Shown: positions 7,601 to 15,462, numbered from the stretch's first letter. The stretch: DNA of 43,677 nt from Streptobacillus canis (GCF_009733925.1 NZ_WOEI01000013.1:1-43677); one strand, 5' to 3'. Numbers and translations are program-made. The notes: generated from the letters alone by a model not told the origin.

Positions 7601-9791
7601 TGGTCCTGATGAAAATATAGGGTGGGGTATATCTAATAAAGAAATGGCATATAGAGGACCTGCAAGATTTGTAAGAGCACTAACTCTTGAAACAGGAGAT
7701 GAAGATTTTGTTGCTAATATTCCATATGGAACGTACACTTTTGGTAATGATATAGCGGGAGCTTTAGATCCATATCTATACATGTATACAAGAAAAGCAT
7801 TAACAGGAACTGAATTTTTAGCATTAAATACAACTAAAGATTTAACATTTGAAGAGATACTTGATCCTAGTTTTGATACAAATGAAAAAACGAGAAAATT
7901 AGCAGAATTATTAAAAGAAGCAAAAGTTACAAAAGCAGATTATTTTGCTAAACTATATAAAAAAGTAGATAAATATATGGATGAATTACCAGAAGATGAA
8001 AGAGAGTTATTTGTTGATGCAGGACTTGTAAAAAAAGGGAATGGGACTTTAGTTTTATCAGGATCTAATACATATACAGATCCTACTATAGTAGAAGCAG
8101 GAACTTTAATATTAAGGGGAGATTCTAAATCACCATTTGTAGTTCATAGAGATGCTAAATTAAAGTTAGATATGATTAATTTAGAAGCTATAAAAAATAC
8201 ATTATTAGATGATGATGAGGAAGAATATAGAGCTAAAATAGATGCAGATGTAATCAATAGAGGAGAACTTTATTCATATTCAACTGCGGATAGAATAGAT
8301 GGTTCTTATACCCCACTTGATGGATCACGTACATACATAGCTGCAATTGCTAATCTTCAGGTAAATGAATTGAATTTAGATGATACATCAAGATTTAATT
8401 TTAATATATTTAGAAAAAAAGGTATGAATATATTTAAAACGCCAGAGTTAATAGATCCAGATACTAAACCTAAAAAAGATGAACTTGAAGGAATAATATC
8501 AGCAAATAATGATGAAAAAGAAGTTTTAAGTGTTTCAAAAATAGCTAAAAAGAATTTAGGGAAAGTTAAGTTAGGAACATTTGAATATACTCCATTTGTT
8601 TCATTAGAAGTATCTACAAAAGATATTGAAGACGATAGTGAAAATGTATCTTTAGTAGCTAAATTAATAAGAAAAAATAAAATAGCTCCATTAAGTTTAG
8701 GTGCAAGATTTAGAAATCGTGTAATAGATTCGTTAGAAACAGCGGTTGATAAAGAAAAGGTAAATACAGATTTAAATAACTTAGACTGGATGAGTGAAAA
8801 TGAGTTAAATGGAGAGATATTAGCAAATTCACAATTATTAGGTTATAAGTTATTAGAAAAGAAAAATAAAACTTTAAAAGAAAGATTGGAATTAAAAGGG
8901 AAAGAGAAAAAAATCAGTATATTTACAGATAGTATAAATGAAGCTCAATTTAAATTTAATAAAGAGAAAGATAAATTTATTATCTCTAATGGATTTATTT
9001 TAGGAGGATATTATACAAGTAAGTATAATGTTACAGGATTAAGCTTAAATTATTCAAATTCTGTATTATTTGATTATAAATTAGGGTTAGAAGAAAATAA
9101 AGATCCAATAAGAACGGATTTAAGTGAAGAAGAGAGAAAAATTGAGTTAGAAAAAAGAAAAGTTGAAGAGTTAAGTGGTAATGTTTATGGGAATAATGTT
9201 GGGTTAAGTATATATAACAAATTTGACTATAATAAAGGATATTTAACTAGTTTATTTAATATAGATTATCTAACTAAGAATACAGTAAGAAAAATAGAAT
9301 CAAGAGATGTTAAAAATTATGAATCAAGCGATATAATTTTAAATGCAAATCTTGAAGGAGGATATAAGTTTAAATTACTAAATGATAAATTAGATGTAGA
9401 GCCATTTGTATCAACAGATCTTATAACTTATATTAAAGGAAGCTTTAATGAAAATAGAGAATTTGGATATAGTTCTGATAGTGAAACATTCTTTAAAGCA
9501 AATACAACACTTGGAGCAAGAGTGAGAGGATATATAAATGAAAAAGGAAGCATAGGAGCTAATATATCATATACAAAATACTTAACTGATACATTACTGA
9601 AATCTAAGGTAGAATTAAAAGAATATGAATTTAAAGATACTGCAAAAGGTCTAAAATTAGATGATAATGTATTTAACTATGGAATAGATGGAAGATATAA
9701 TATAAATGATAAATTTGAATTAAAAGTATCTTATCAAGGACGTAATCTAAGAAGCCATGGAATAAGTTTAGGAATAAGGGCAGAGTGGTAG
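4695..9791 (+). CDS. lipid-anchored S8 subtilisin autotransporter (NalP/SphB1-like)
   Basis: This 1698-residue secreted serine protease has a lipoprotein signal with lipobox LLSC (Cys20), a long N-terminal region, a peptidase S8 domain, a passenger-associated repeat (about 1110-1145, GNGTLVLSGSNTY..GTLILRG) and a C-terminal barrel (about 1400-1698) ending in W. The triad is visible: Asp357 in VAVADSS, His397 in PHGEVV and Ser916 in GSSFSAP. The likely oxyanion Asn691 is in RAQGN. His to Asn spans 294 residues, far more than the roughly 90 of subtilisin, so a helical insertion of about 200 residues is present. I chose ATG 4695 over ATG 4671 because it follows AAAGGTTGG and yields a clean signal. 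Position +2 after Cys is Ser, not Asp, which fits outer-membrane sorting. Known relatives (NalP, SphB1, fusobacterial fusolisin) cleave surface or host proteins. Confidence 0.9.
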   Translation: MNIYKRLAVVTLGVSALLSCSSIQKENIGKQDSVLEFSFTDKQISKESKDKLDSIIENKELNILDYYDANNFKFNGSYLYQGETLHLNKKIAQNVIVESVKAKNPVIVIDENDKRYSKYTENIDGKIKVENIENNKKRITFLNQNAAYITLRDNKGNTREIMLNQSVDIVKSPTIENGTRYRDLKKGYDNGRISYQVLTNNGGYEDKKYLEDLKKNPLLKYSDLDDLVGIKGVEIEDSLGNKVTKNIDFGIKLSDYKDKYEEILTDLDKTTLKFSKDGKTVTGGFNPDIVEKLSRYEESTSKGNSSLEFVTEILDKDKTKIGKHKVARKILRNGVEIYRKEELAYVGFYGTTVAVADSSFYNVSPEVEARLIRMRPKGTDTNKENADDKFIDLDRPHGEVVIGSMIDEIATSERQFLTSAINAGALKGLLALGAKRDLELVSGNDDLLIKQIENQYRLFLTRSAAFLDSELFYGRARTFKEKIDDYSNLKEEIKKLPEEEKVNKLKEYYNQALDLLEDVIAIDEVSKLGATDLHFKAIAIENSQGGLEPGIVGKYLNKILEDDKNVKAINMSYGSEYSYEEYIAIRDMSLEDKKRAVAAYNDPDNAEFRVAVQTWLADNDFGDISRYEEHYPGELNIPSMLNYFRNKEKITVTDYQKLLDLRMLSLSQVLKSAAELIASNKDVLMVRAQGNTLNNSNSTEVDLINFNSDGTKTKYLDGNRKYNNPFTSLPSYLNEKDRERAEAEGKEYKYNYNYRKNLLGVIGLADKRLTTGSGATEDISEVFGLNTSTSGGLYNKLRGFVHYQDSYYQMLRETLEDIKRNPDKYPKGYEEEIKVQIATIDRNSELETEDIDGRPFLMSFTRAGAAKLWTVAGEGMVTYIKKLTEEEKKYKEKSKDRGELIEFDTLGLNLFESGSSFSAPRITAIAGEIGTKFPWMSAQQIKQTILTTALDDARFKRNQEGNAVIVGLYGPDENIGWGISNKEMAYRGPARFVRALTLETGDEDFVANIPYGTYTFGNDIAGALDPYLYMYTRKALTGTEFLALNTTKDLTFEEILDPSFDTNEKTRKLAELLKEAKVTKADYFAKLYKKVDKYMDELPEDERELFVDAGLVKKGNGTLVLSGSNTYTDPTIVEAGTLILRGDSKSPFVVHRDAKLKLDMINLEAIKNTLLDDDEEEYRAKIDADVINRGELYSYSTADRIDGSYTPLDGSRTYIAAIANLQVNELNLDDTSRFNFNIFRKKGMNIFKTPELIDPDTKPKKDELEGIISANNDEKEVLSVSKIAKKNLGKVKLGTFEYTPFVSLEVSTKDIEDDSENVSLVAKLIRKNKIAPLSLGARFRNRVIDSLETAVDKEKVNTDLNNLDWMSENELNGEILANSQLLGYKLLEKKNKTLKERLELKGKEKKISIFTDSINEAQFKFNKEKDKFIISNGFILGGYYTSKYNVTGLSLNYSNSVLFDYKLGLEENKDPIRTDLSEEERKIELEKRKVEELSGNVYGNNVGLSIYNKFDYNKGYLTSLFNIDYLTKNTVRKIESRDVKNYESSDIILNANLEGGYKFKLLNDKLDVEPFVSTDLITYIKGSFNENREFGYSSDSETFFKANTTLGARVRGYINEKGSIGANISYTKYLTDTLLKSKVELKEYEFKDTAKGLKLDDNVFNYGIDGRYNINDKFELKVSYQGRNLRSHGISLGIRAEW

Positions 9792-9792
9792 A

Positions 9793-11379
9793 ATGAAAAA
9801 ATTATTAATATTAAGTTGTATAGTAAGTTTACTGGGGTATAGTAAAAATATCCCAGTAAATATAGGAGTTAATTTAAGCAATGGTTATGAAAGAATAAAT
9901 GTAAGTAAAAATGATTTAAAAGTAGCTGGGCTTGAAAGTATAAGTGAAGGAGAGTTTAATCAAGATGGCTTATTCACTACATTAGGTTTGGATATTAAAT
10001 ATCCAATAAATTTAGAGAAGTTAAATATAAGTGTAGGTGGAGGTTTAGACATTTATGTAGAAAATAATCTGAGTTCTAAATCACTAGAAGCTAAGCAAAT
10101 AAAACTACCTAAAGATTTAGAATTATTAAATACTTTTTTTACTGAAAAAGAAGATGAAATAGAAAAAGAAGAAGAAAAAATTCAAACATATAGACAAGCT
10201 AAAGTAATAGCAACAAATGTTGCAAATTCTTATGATATATTGAATAAAGAATTAACTAGAGAAAATATTAGGAATCAAAATAAATTAAAAAAAATAAAAG
10301 AAGCAATAGCGACTTTAGTTGGTAAAACTCCTCAAGAAGCTCACGAAGAATATAAACAAAAATCAGAAGAGGCTTTTAAAAGAGCAGATACTTTTAAAGA
10401 TGAAGAAAATAAATTGAGTGTTAAAATCATTGAACTTGTTGGTAAACTTTTAATAGAGGAAAATGAAGAAAAACAAAATGAATTATCAGAACAGATTAAA
10501 GATGCAGAAGCTAGGAAAGCTGAGGCACATGATGGTTGGGTAAATGCTTTACGTGAAAGAAGAGAAAATGATGAAAAAGCAGAATTATTTGATAAGACAG
10601 ATGAAAAAATTGCTAAATTAGAGAAGCAAATACAAGAAAATGTTAAGAAAAAGCATGAATATTCTGTTGAAGAAGGTAAATATAATGCTAAAAAAGTTGA
10701 ATATAGAAGATTGGAAAATTCTTCTCTTGATAGAAAAACAGAATTAATTAATGAAATTTTAGAAAAAAGTAAAGAACTATATTCTGAGGATATGGACGAA
10801 CTTTTAACTAAGAAAGTAAAAGAAGATATAAAAGAAAACGAAATATATGATAAAGATATTAAGACAGAAGAAGAAATTGATAATGAGGTTGAAACAAAAT
10901 ATAGAGAATTGATATCAGAAGATTTAAAAAGTAGAAAAGATGATCAGTTCTTATATCTAACAGAAGAAGAAGCAAAAGAATTTATTGCTAAAAGAAATGA
11001 GGAATATCCTTTAGATATTAATTATGATGCTAAAGTTAGATACAATGAGTTAATAAATAAACAAGTAAACTTTGGTGGAAGTATTTACGGATTATTTGAA
11101 GTAAATAAAGAAATGTTATCAGATTTTTCTGTTTTTGGTAATTTGAGGGCAGGATTAAGATTAAATAATAACCCATTATATTTTATTGCAAATACTTTTG
11201 AAAGTGAAAAAGTAGAGGTTGATGGAATTGCCTATATTAAACCTGAAGGATTATCGCCAGTTAAATTAAAAGGATTTGTTCAAATTGGTGCAGGAATTAA
11301 ATATAAAGGATTTACAACAGAAATTTATGGAGGATATAACCATGGAATTGCTGGACTTAGAATAGGATATGAATTTTAA
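9793..11379 (+). CDS. outer-membrane barrel protein with a ~300-residue coiled-coil insertion
   Basis: This 528-residue protein starts one base after the protease stop codon. It has a short hydrophobic signal (MKKLLILSCIVSLLG). Strand-like segments follow (residues 20-90, for example VNIGVNLSNGYE, LNISVGGGLDIYV). From about 116 to 419 it is almost purely charged and helical, rich in Glu and Lys with heptad-like spacing. Strands then resume (FGGSIYGLFEV, FGNLRAGLRL, FVQIGAGIKY, GLRIGYEF) to a terminal Phe. The layout is a small barrel with one huge helical loop or arm, either in the periplasm or projecting outside. I recognise no named family. Being third in the operon, it could be a substrate, tether or scaffold of the protease. 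It has no lipobox. Confidence 0.7.
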   Translation: MKKLLILSCIVSLLGYSKNIPVNIGVNLSNGYERINVSKNDLKVAGLESISEGEFNQDGLFTTLGLDIKYPINLEKLNISVGGGLDIYVENNLSSKSLEAKQIKLPKDLELLNTFFTEKEDEIEKEEEKIQTYRQAKVIATNVANSYDILNKELTRENIRNQNKLKKIKEAIATLVGKTPQEAHEEYKQKSEEAFKRADTFKDEENKLSVKIIELVGKLLIEENEEKQNELSEQIKDAEARKAEAHDGWVNALRERRENDEKAELFDKTDEKIAKLEKQIQENVKKKHEYSVEEGKYNAKKVEYRRLENSSLDRKTELINEILEKSKELYSEDMDELLTKKVKEDIKENEIYDKDIKTEEEIDNEVETKYRELISEDLKSRKDDQFLYLTEEEAKEFIAKRNEEYPLDINYDAKVRYNELINKQVNFGGSIYGLFEVNKEMLSDFSVFGNLRAGLRLNNNPLYFIANTFESEKVEVDGIAYIKPEGLSPVKLKGFVQIGAGIKYKGFTTEIYGGYNHGIAGLRIGYEF

Positions 11380-11442
11380 TTAAATTATAAAGATGGGTGT
11401 TTTTCTTTATTTAATAGGAGACATCCATTTTGTTTTAATCTA
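11378..11442 (+). mobile_element. remnant of the 3' end of the IS3-family element
   Basis: From 11378 the sequence aligns without gaps to the left end of the complete IS at about 27023-27087. About 49 aligned bases are roughly 75 percent identical, then CATCCATTTTGTTTTA is identical, and similarity stops near 11438. Both contain a hairpin (GATGGGTGT pairing with ACATCCATT through two wobbles) followed by T-rich DNA. The fragment starts at the stop codon of the preceding gene and probably works as its terminator. Its interior points right, as in a transposase read on the minus strand. Confidence 0.6.
11390..11436 (+). terminator. probable terminator of the surface operon, IS-derived
   Basis: GATGGGTGT (from about 11392) pairs with ACATCCATT (to about 11431) with two G-U pairs, and TTGTTTTAAT follows. 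The loop is long (about 22 bases), so efficiency is uncertain. It lies inside the IS remnant. Confidence 0.5.
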
Positions 11443-11599
11443 GAAAAAAATGTATACTTCACTATTATTTTAAATTATAAATTGATAAAATTAGAAAGGA
11501 ATGTTGAAATAATATTGAAGAAAAGAATGCACTTTATTATTTTCAAAAAATTAAACATTGAAATAAGAATAAAAAGATAATATAGGAGGAGAATAAAAG

Positions 11600-11755
11600 A
11601 TGAATGAGATAGAAAAATTAAAAGAAAATATAAAAGAAACTTTAGACTTGATTGAAGAAACTGAAAAAGAAAGTGAACAATTAGAAGAAATGTTAAAAGA
11701 ATTGAAAGATAAATTAATAAAGAAAAAAGAAGAAATAATAAATAATAAATGGTGA
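11600..11755 (+). CDS. small coiled-coil protein
   Basis: A 51-residue ORF has an excellent ribosome binding site (TAGGAGGA at 11582-11589) before ATG 11600 and ends at TGA 11753-11755. The whole chain is one predicted helix with heptad spacing of Leu/Ile (IEKLKEN, LDLIEE, LEEMLKELKDKLI) and very high Glu and Lys; the only aromatic residue is the final Trp. It has no signal peptide or membrane segment. An IS-derived hairpin terminator follows at once, so it looks like a single-gene transcript between two IS fragments. It resembles small DUF-type helical proteins or an antitoxin-like helix, but no family or partner toxin is visible. The function is unknown. Confidence 0.5.
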   Translation: MNEIEKLKENIKETLDLIEETEKESEQLEEMLKELKDKLIKKKEEIINNKW

Positions 11756-11760
11756 TATAT

Positions 11761-11850
11761 TGATATGTACTCTCTTTACTGGGAAATAAGTAAGGAGAGT
11801 ATTTTTGTGTTAAAATTTAAAGCTAAAAAGTATGTTAAAAATATGGATAT
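11761..11850 (+). mobile_element. remnant of the 5' end of the IS3-family element
   Basis: TGATATGTAC at 11761-11770 is identical to the terminal inverted repeat of the complete IS. Similarity continues through CTCTTTACTGG, AGTAAGGAG and GTATTTTT into the orfA start, which is here GTG instead of ATG and followed by a degraded KFK..KK reading. The orientation is opposite to that of the complete copy, so transposase would be read on the plus strand. The interior has been lost. Confidence 0.65.
11768..11806 (+). terminator. IS-derived hairpin terminator after the small ORF
   Basis: TACTCTCTTTACT (11768-11780) pairs with AGTAAGGAGAGTA (11789-11801), one wobble, then five T. In the complete IS the corresponding arms read TACCCTC and GAGGGTA, so both arms have changed together. 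Confidence 0.7.
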
Positions 11851-11879
11851 AATGGGATTTGGAAAGAAAAAGGTACATA

Positions 11880-11907
11880 TTGTTATTTTTATAAAATGAG
11901 GTATAAT
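11880..11907 (+). promoter_or_regulatory. promoter of the ABC transporter genes
   Basis: TTGTTA at 11880-11885, a 16-base spacer, TATAAT at 11902-11907, and an AGGAAGGTG ribosome binding site before ATG 11931. Confidence 0.6.
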
Positions 11908-11930
11908 TAAAGTAATAGGAAGGTGATAAT

Positions 11931-12647
11931 ATGATATCAATTAAAAATTTAGTAAAAAAATATGACGAAAAAATAGTGCTTGATGATTTAAACTTAGAAG
12001 TTAAATCCGGAGAAATATTTGGTTTGTTAGGGCATAATGGTGCAGGTAAATCCACAACAATTAAGTCTATAGTGAGTATAGTAAATCCAGAAGAAGGAGA
12101 GATATATATAGATGAGTTAAGCTTAAAAGAATATAGAAATGATATTAAAAAGAAGATATCATATGTAACAGATAGTCCTAATATATTTTTAAAGTTACCT
12201 GTAATGTCCTATCTTCAATTTATTGGTAATATATATGAAGTAGAAAATAATCTGCTTGAAGAAAGAATAGATAAGTATAAGAAAATATTTAGAATGGATG
12301 ATGCTATGTATAATATTATAGAAGAACTATCATATGGTATGAGACAAAAAGTATTTTTAATAGGAAGTTTAATAACAGATAGTGATATATGGATACTTGA
12401 TGAACCTATGACAGGGCTTGATCCTGAAGCAGCATTTAATCTTAAAGAAATAATGAAAGAAAGAAAAAAACAAGGAAAAACAATAATATTTTCTACTCAT
12501 GTTTTAGAGGTAGCAGAAAATATTTGTGATAGAGTAGGAATATTGAATAAAGGGAAATTGATATTTATTGGAAGTATGGATGAATTAAAAGCCTTAGATT
12601 ATGGAGAAAATTTAGAGGAAATTTATCTAAATTTAAGTAAAAGATAG
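11931..12647 (+). CDS. ABC transporter ATP-binding protein (ABC-2/exporter type)
   Basis: This 238-residue cytoplasmic ATPase powers the membrane protein encoded directly downstream. Visible motifs are Walker A GHNGAGKS (about 34-41), signature LSYGMRQK (about 133-140) and Walker B WILDEPMTGLDP (about 155-166). The switch His is in FSTHVLEVAE. The signature reads SYGM rather than SGGQ, as is common in the CcmA/NatA-like ABC-2 group (EcsA/YthP type). The start is supported by AGGAAGGTG and a good promoter. The substrate cannot be told from the sequence; drugs, lipids or peptides are typical. It is complete, with no missing catalytic residue. Confidence 0.9.
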   Translation: MISIKNLVKKYDEKIVLDDLNLEVKSGEIFGLLGHNGAGKSTTIKSIVSIVNPEEGEIYIDELSLKEYRNDIKKKISYVTDSPNIFLKLPVMSYLQFIGNIYEVENNLLEERIDKYKKIFRMDDAMYNIIEELSYGMRQKVFLIGSLITDSDIWILDEPMTGLDPEAAFNLKEIMKERKKQGKTIIFSTHVLEVAENICDRVGILNKGKLIFIGSMDELKALDYGENLEEIYLNLSKR

Positions 12648-12656
12648 GTGATAGTT

Positions 12657-14168
12657 ATGTTAAAAGAATTATTAAAAATTAATTTATTTTATGCTAATCC
12701 AATATTTACAAGAGGTGTAATAAAGAAATATAAAAGTGATAAAAATCTATACAAAAAAATAATTTTTAGGGGATATATCTTTCCTATAATTTTATTTTTA
12801 TTACTTTTTACTATTATGGTTGTAGATACAGATTTTAAAAATAATCCGTATTTTTTTGATTTTTTATTATTATTTTTTATATTGACATCTTTATTTCAAA
12901 CATTTATTAATATGTATAATGTAATGGTAAAAAATGGAGAAAATGAAATATATAAAAGTTTACCATTAAAGGAAAAGGAAATATATTTTTCAAGAATAAT
13001 TATATTAATACCACTGTTATTACAATTTTTATTACCAATATTAAGTGTATTTTTTGTATTTTATTTTCAAAATGAATTTAATATAATATATAATATTGTG
13101 TTTTCTATATTAAATTTTATATCTTTATTTATATTAATACTTTCAATATTTTCATTTATGATTATATATATAAAAAAAATAGGATTAAGTGATAAGATGA
13201 TTAATATTTTAAATATATTTTTTATGTTAGTTGGAACAGTATTTACTATAGGACTTTTAAAAATGACGGAGGTTAAAGTTGTAGTAGAAAATAAGGTGTA
13301 TGGACCACTATCGAGTATAGATTTAAATACAATAATTAATATATCATTCATATTAATTGCAATAATTATATCATATCAATTATTTAACTTAAGTTACAAT
13401 AAATATAGTTTAAGTTATAATATTGAATTAAAATCTAAGATAGTTAATAAAAAAAATAGTAAAATGAACATAAGAAAATATATATTTAATCAAATAAAAG
13501 ATGCGACATTAATTTATCAAAGTGTAGCAACACCAATAGCTATGTCTATATTATTTTTTGCATCTTTACTTGTTGATTATAAAAAATTTTATTTTATTAA
13601 AGATTATCCTTTTATCTTATCTTTAATAATAGGGATATATTTTTCATTTGTATTTACAGCTTATCCAAGTAGTTTATCATTAATATCTTTATCAATAGAA
13701 AAGGAAAACTTTAATTTTATTAAATCATTGCCAATAAACTTTAGACAATTTATATTAAATAAAGTCTTAGTAACGACTTTAATATTTATTATTCCAAATA
13801 CTTTGATATTTTTAATAATATCTTTAGTATATGGCATTTTAATGAAATATGTGTTATTAGAAACAATAATATTTACAATATTGTGTTATTCAAAATCTAT
13901 AAATAATGTTATATATGATTATGAAAATATTAATCTTTTATGGAATAATTTAACAGAGTTAACTGAAAGAGGAGGAAAATTTTATTTGGTCTTAAAATTA
14001 ACACTTATGATATTTGTTATTCCAATAATTGTAACACCATTAATTATTTATGAATATTATCAACTTCAAGGAAATTTTATATATTATATATATCTATTTT
14101 TAATAGTAGTATATTTATCATTTAAAATGGTAAAATTTGATAAATTTTGTGAAAAATATAAAATTTAA
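12657..14168 (+). CDS. ABC transporter permease, multi-span membrane protein
   Basis: This is a 503-residue integral membrane protein with about 10 to 12 hydrophobic helices (for example near residues 35-55, 70-90, 120-150, 155-180 and 400-420) and few conserved motifs. SLPLKEKEIYFSR in the first cytoplasmic loop and SLPINFRQFILNK later are the repeated 'SLP' coupling signatures of exporter permeases of the YthQ/EcsB-like ABC-2 group. The second occurs after a TM block, suggesting an internally duplicated architecture. I chose ATG 12657 over GTG 12648 because AGGTGA (12646-12651) is correctly spaced from it. The gene follows the ATPase by nine bases, so the two form one exporter. Confidence 0.8.
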   Translation: MLKELLKINLFYANPIFTRGVIKKYKSDKNLYKKIIFRGYIFPIILFLLLFTIMVVDTDFKNNPYFFDFLLLFFILTSLFQTFINMYNVMVKNGENEIYKSLPLKEKEIYFSRIIILIPLLLQFLLPILSVFFVFYFQNEFNIIYNIVFSILNFISLFILILSIFSFMIIYIKKIGLSDKMINILNIFFMLVGTVFTIGLLKMTEVKVVVENKVYGPLSSIDLNTIINISFILIAIIISYQLFNLSYNKYSLSYNIELKSKIVNKKNSKMNIRKYIFNQIKDATLIYQSVATPIAMSILFFASLLVDYKKFYFIKDYPFILSLIIGIYFSFVFTAYPSSLSLISLSIEKENFNFIKSLPINFRQFILNKVLVTTLIFIIPNTLIFLIISLVYGILMKYVLLETIIFTILCYSKSINNVIYDYENINLLWNNLTELTERGGKFYLVLKLTLMIFVIPIIVTPLIIYEYYQLQGNFIYYIYLFLIVVYLSFKMVKFDKFCEKYKI

Positions 14169-14244
14169 AAATTTTTTGATATTTTAATAAAGATTATATG
14201 GAAGATGTATATGATGAAATTTTAAATTAATAAAGAGGTGAAAT

Positions 14245-15444
14245 ATGAATGTTGGACTAATTTCAGTAGGTACAGAAATAATAATAGGAGATATATTAAA
14301 TACTAATGTACACTATCTTTCACAAGAACTTGCAAAATTTGGGATTAATGTATATTTACATACATCTGTAGGAGATAATGTAGGTAGATTAACTAAGGTA
14401 ATAGATGATAATTTTAAGATGGTAGATACATTAATACTAACAGGAGGATTAGGGCCTACTGATGATGATATTACTAAAGAAGTAGCAGCTAAATATTTAG
14501 ATATAGAATTAAAATTATCAAAAAAAGAATGGGAAAGAATAAGAGAATATGGAGAAAAATATTCTCCTACTAGTGAAGCTACTAAAAATAACATTAAGCA
14601 AGCAATGTTACCTGTTAATTCAATAATATTACCAAATATTGTTGGAACTGCACCAGGTGCAATAATGGAAAGAGAAGGGAAAAGAATAATTATACTTCCA
14701 GGACCACCAGGTGAGATGAAATCTATGTATCAAAATGCTTTAAAACCATATCTTAAACAATACTCAGATAAGAAGATAATATCTAAATATATTAGAATAT
14801 ATGGAATAGGTGAATCAGCTCTTGAAGATAGACTTGATGATTTAATGAAGGCACAAGATGAAGTAACTATAGCTCTTTATGCTAAAAGTGGAGAGGTATT
14901 AATAAGGGTAACAACTTCAACTAAGAGTATGAATGAAATTGATGAAATTATAGAAAAAATTAAAGAAAAATGTGGAGAATATATCTATTTAATAGGGGAT
15001 GAAGATATATCTGAAAGTCAAAGTGAACTTCCGAATGTTGTAAGTGATAAACTTAAAAAATATAAAAGTTTAGAGATATTTGAAACTGGTACTTTTGGAC
15101 TTTTAACACAAACTTTAACTAAGACAAAAAATGTATCAAAAATATTAAAACAATCAAAAATAATATTAAATCCTAAAGAAACTGTAGAAGAATTATTAGA
15201 AAACATGAAAGAAGAAGTTAACATAGTAGTTAAATCAGATGCTGATATTCATGATAATAAGTTGACAGATGATGTTAGGGGGATTATAGGAATAAAAATA
15301 AAAGGAAAGACTCAAATTTCAAATTTTCACTTTAAAGGGGTAAAAGATAGAGTAATAATAAGGGTAGTATCTGAGGTGTTAGATAAATTAAATAAAAATT
15401 TAAAAAGAGATATTTATAGTAAATTTCCTAATTTAAAAGACTAA
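14245..15444 (+). CDS. cinA: CinA-family protein with degenerate C-terminal domain
   Basis: This 399-residue protein has a complete N-terminal MoCF/COG1058 domain (residues 1-170). It shows the motifs ISVGTEI..GDILNTN, LTGGLGPTDDDITKE and ILPGPPGEM. In the family this domain hydrolyses ADP-ribose or related pyrophosphates. The C-terminal domain normally deamidates nicotinamide mononucleotide and starts with ESCTGG. Here the equivalent position reads ETGTFG (about 280-285), so the catalytic Ser-Cys pair is gone. The rest is short, Lys-rich and lacks the family's GAVS and GIAGP motifs. The start is supported by GAGGTG. It appears to have its own transcript: a 76-base gap separates it from the permease, and a terminator follows. 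Confidence 0.85.
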   Translation: MNVGLISVGTEIIIGDILNTNVHYLSQELAKFGINVYLHTSVGDNVGRLTKVIDDNFKMVDTLILTGGLGPTDDDITKEVAAKYLDIELKLSKKEWERIREYGEKYSPTSEATKNNIKQAMLPVNSIILPNIVGTAPGAIMEREGKRIIILPGPPGEMKSMYQNALKPYLKQYSDKKIISKYIRIYGIGESALEDRLDDLMKAQDEVTIALYAKSGEVLIRVTTSTKSMNEIDEIIEKIKEKCGEYIYLIGDEDISESQSELPNVVSDKLKKYKSLEIFETGTFGLLTQTLTKTKNVSKILKQSKIILNPKETVEELLENMKEEVNIVVKSDADIHDNKLTDDVRGIIGIKIKGKTQISNFHFKGVKDRVIIRVVSEVLDKLNKNLKRDIYSKFPNLKD

Positions 15445-15462
15445 ATATTATTAAGCATAATT

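Noticed and set aside
6871..7783. Minus-strand open frames inside the protease gene
   Set aside because: They are shadows of a strongly biased coding strand and have unusual compositions (nearly all Leu/Tyr).
11440..11599. Search for a regulatory RNA between the IS fragment and the small ORF
   Set aside because: Only AT-rich sequence with weak promoter-like words; no stable fold or known riboswitch core seen.
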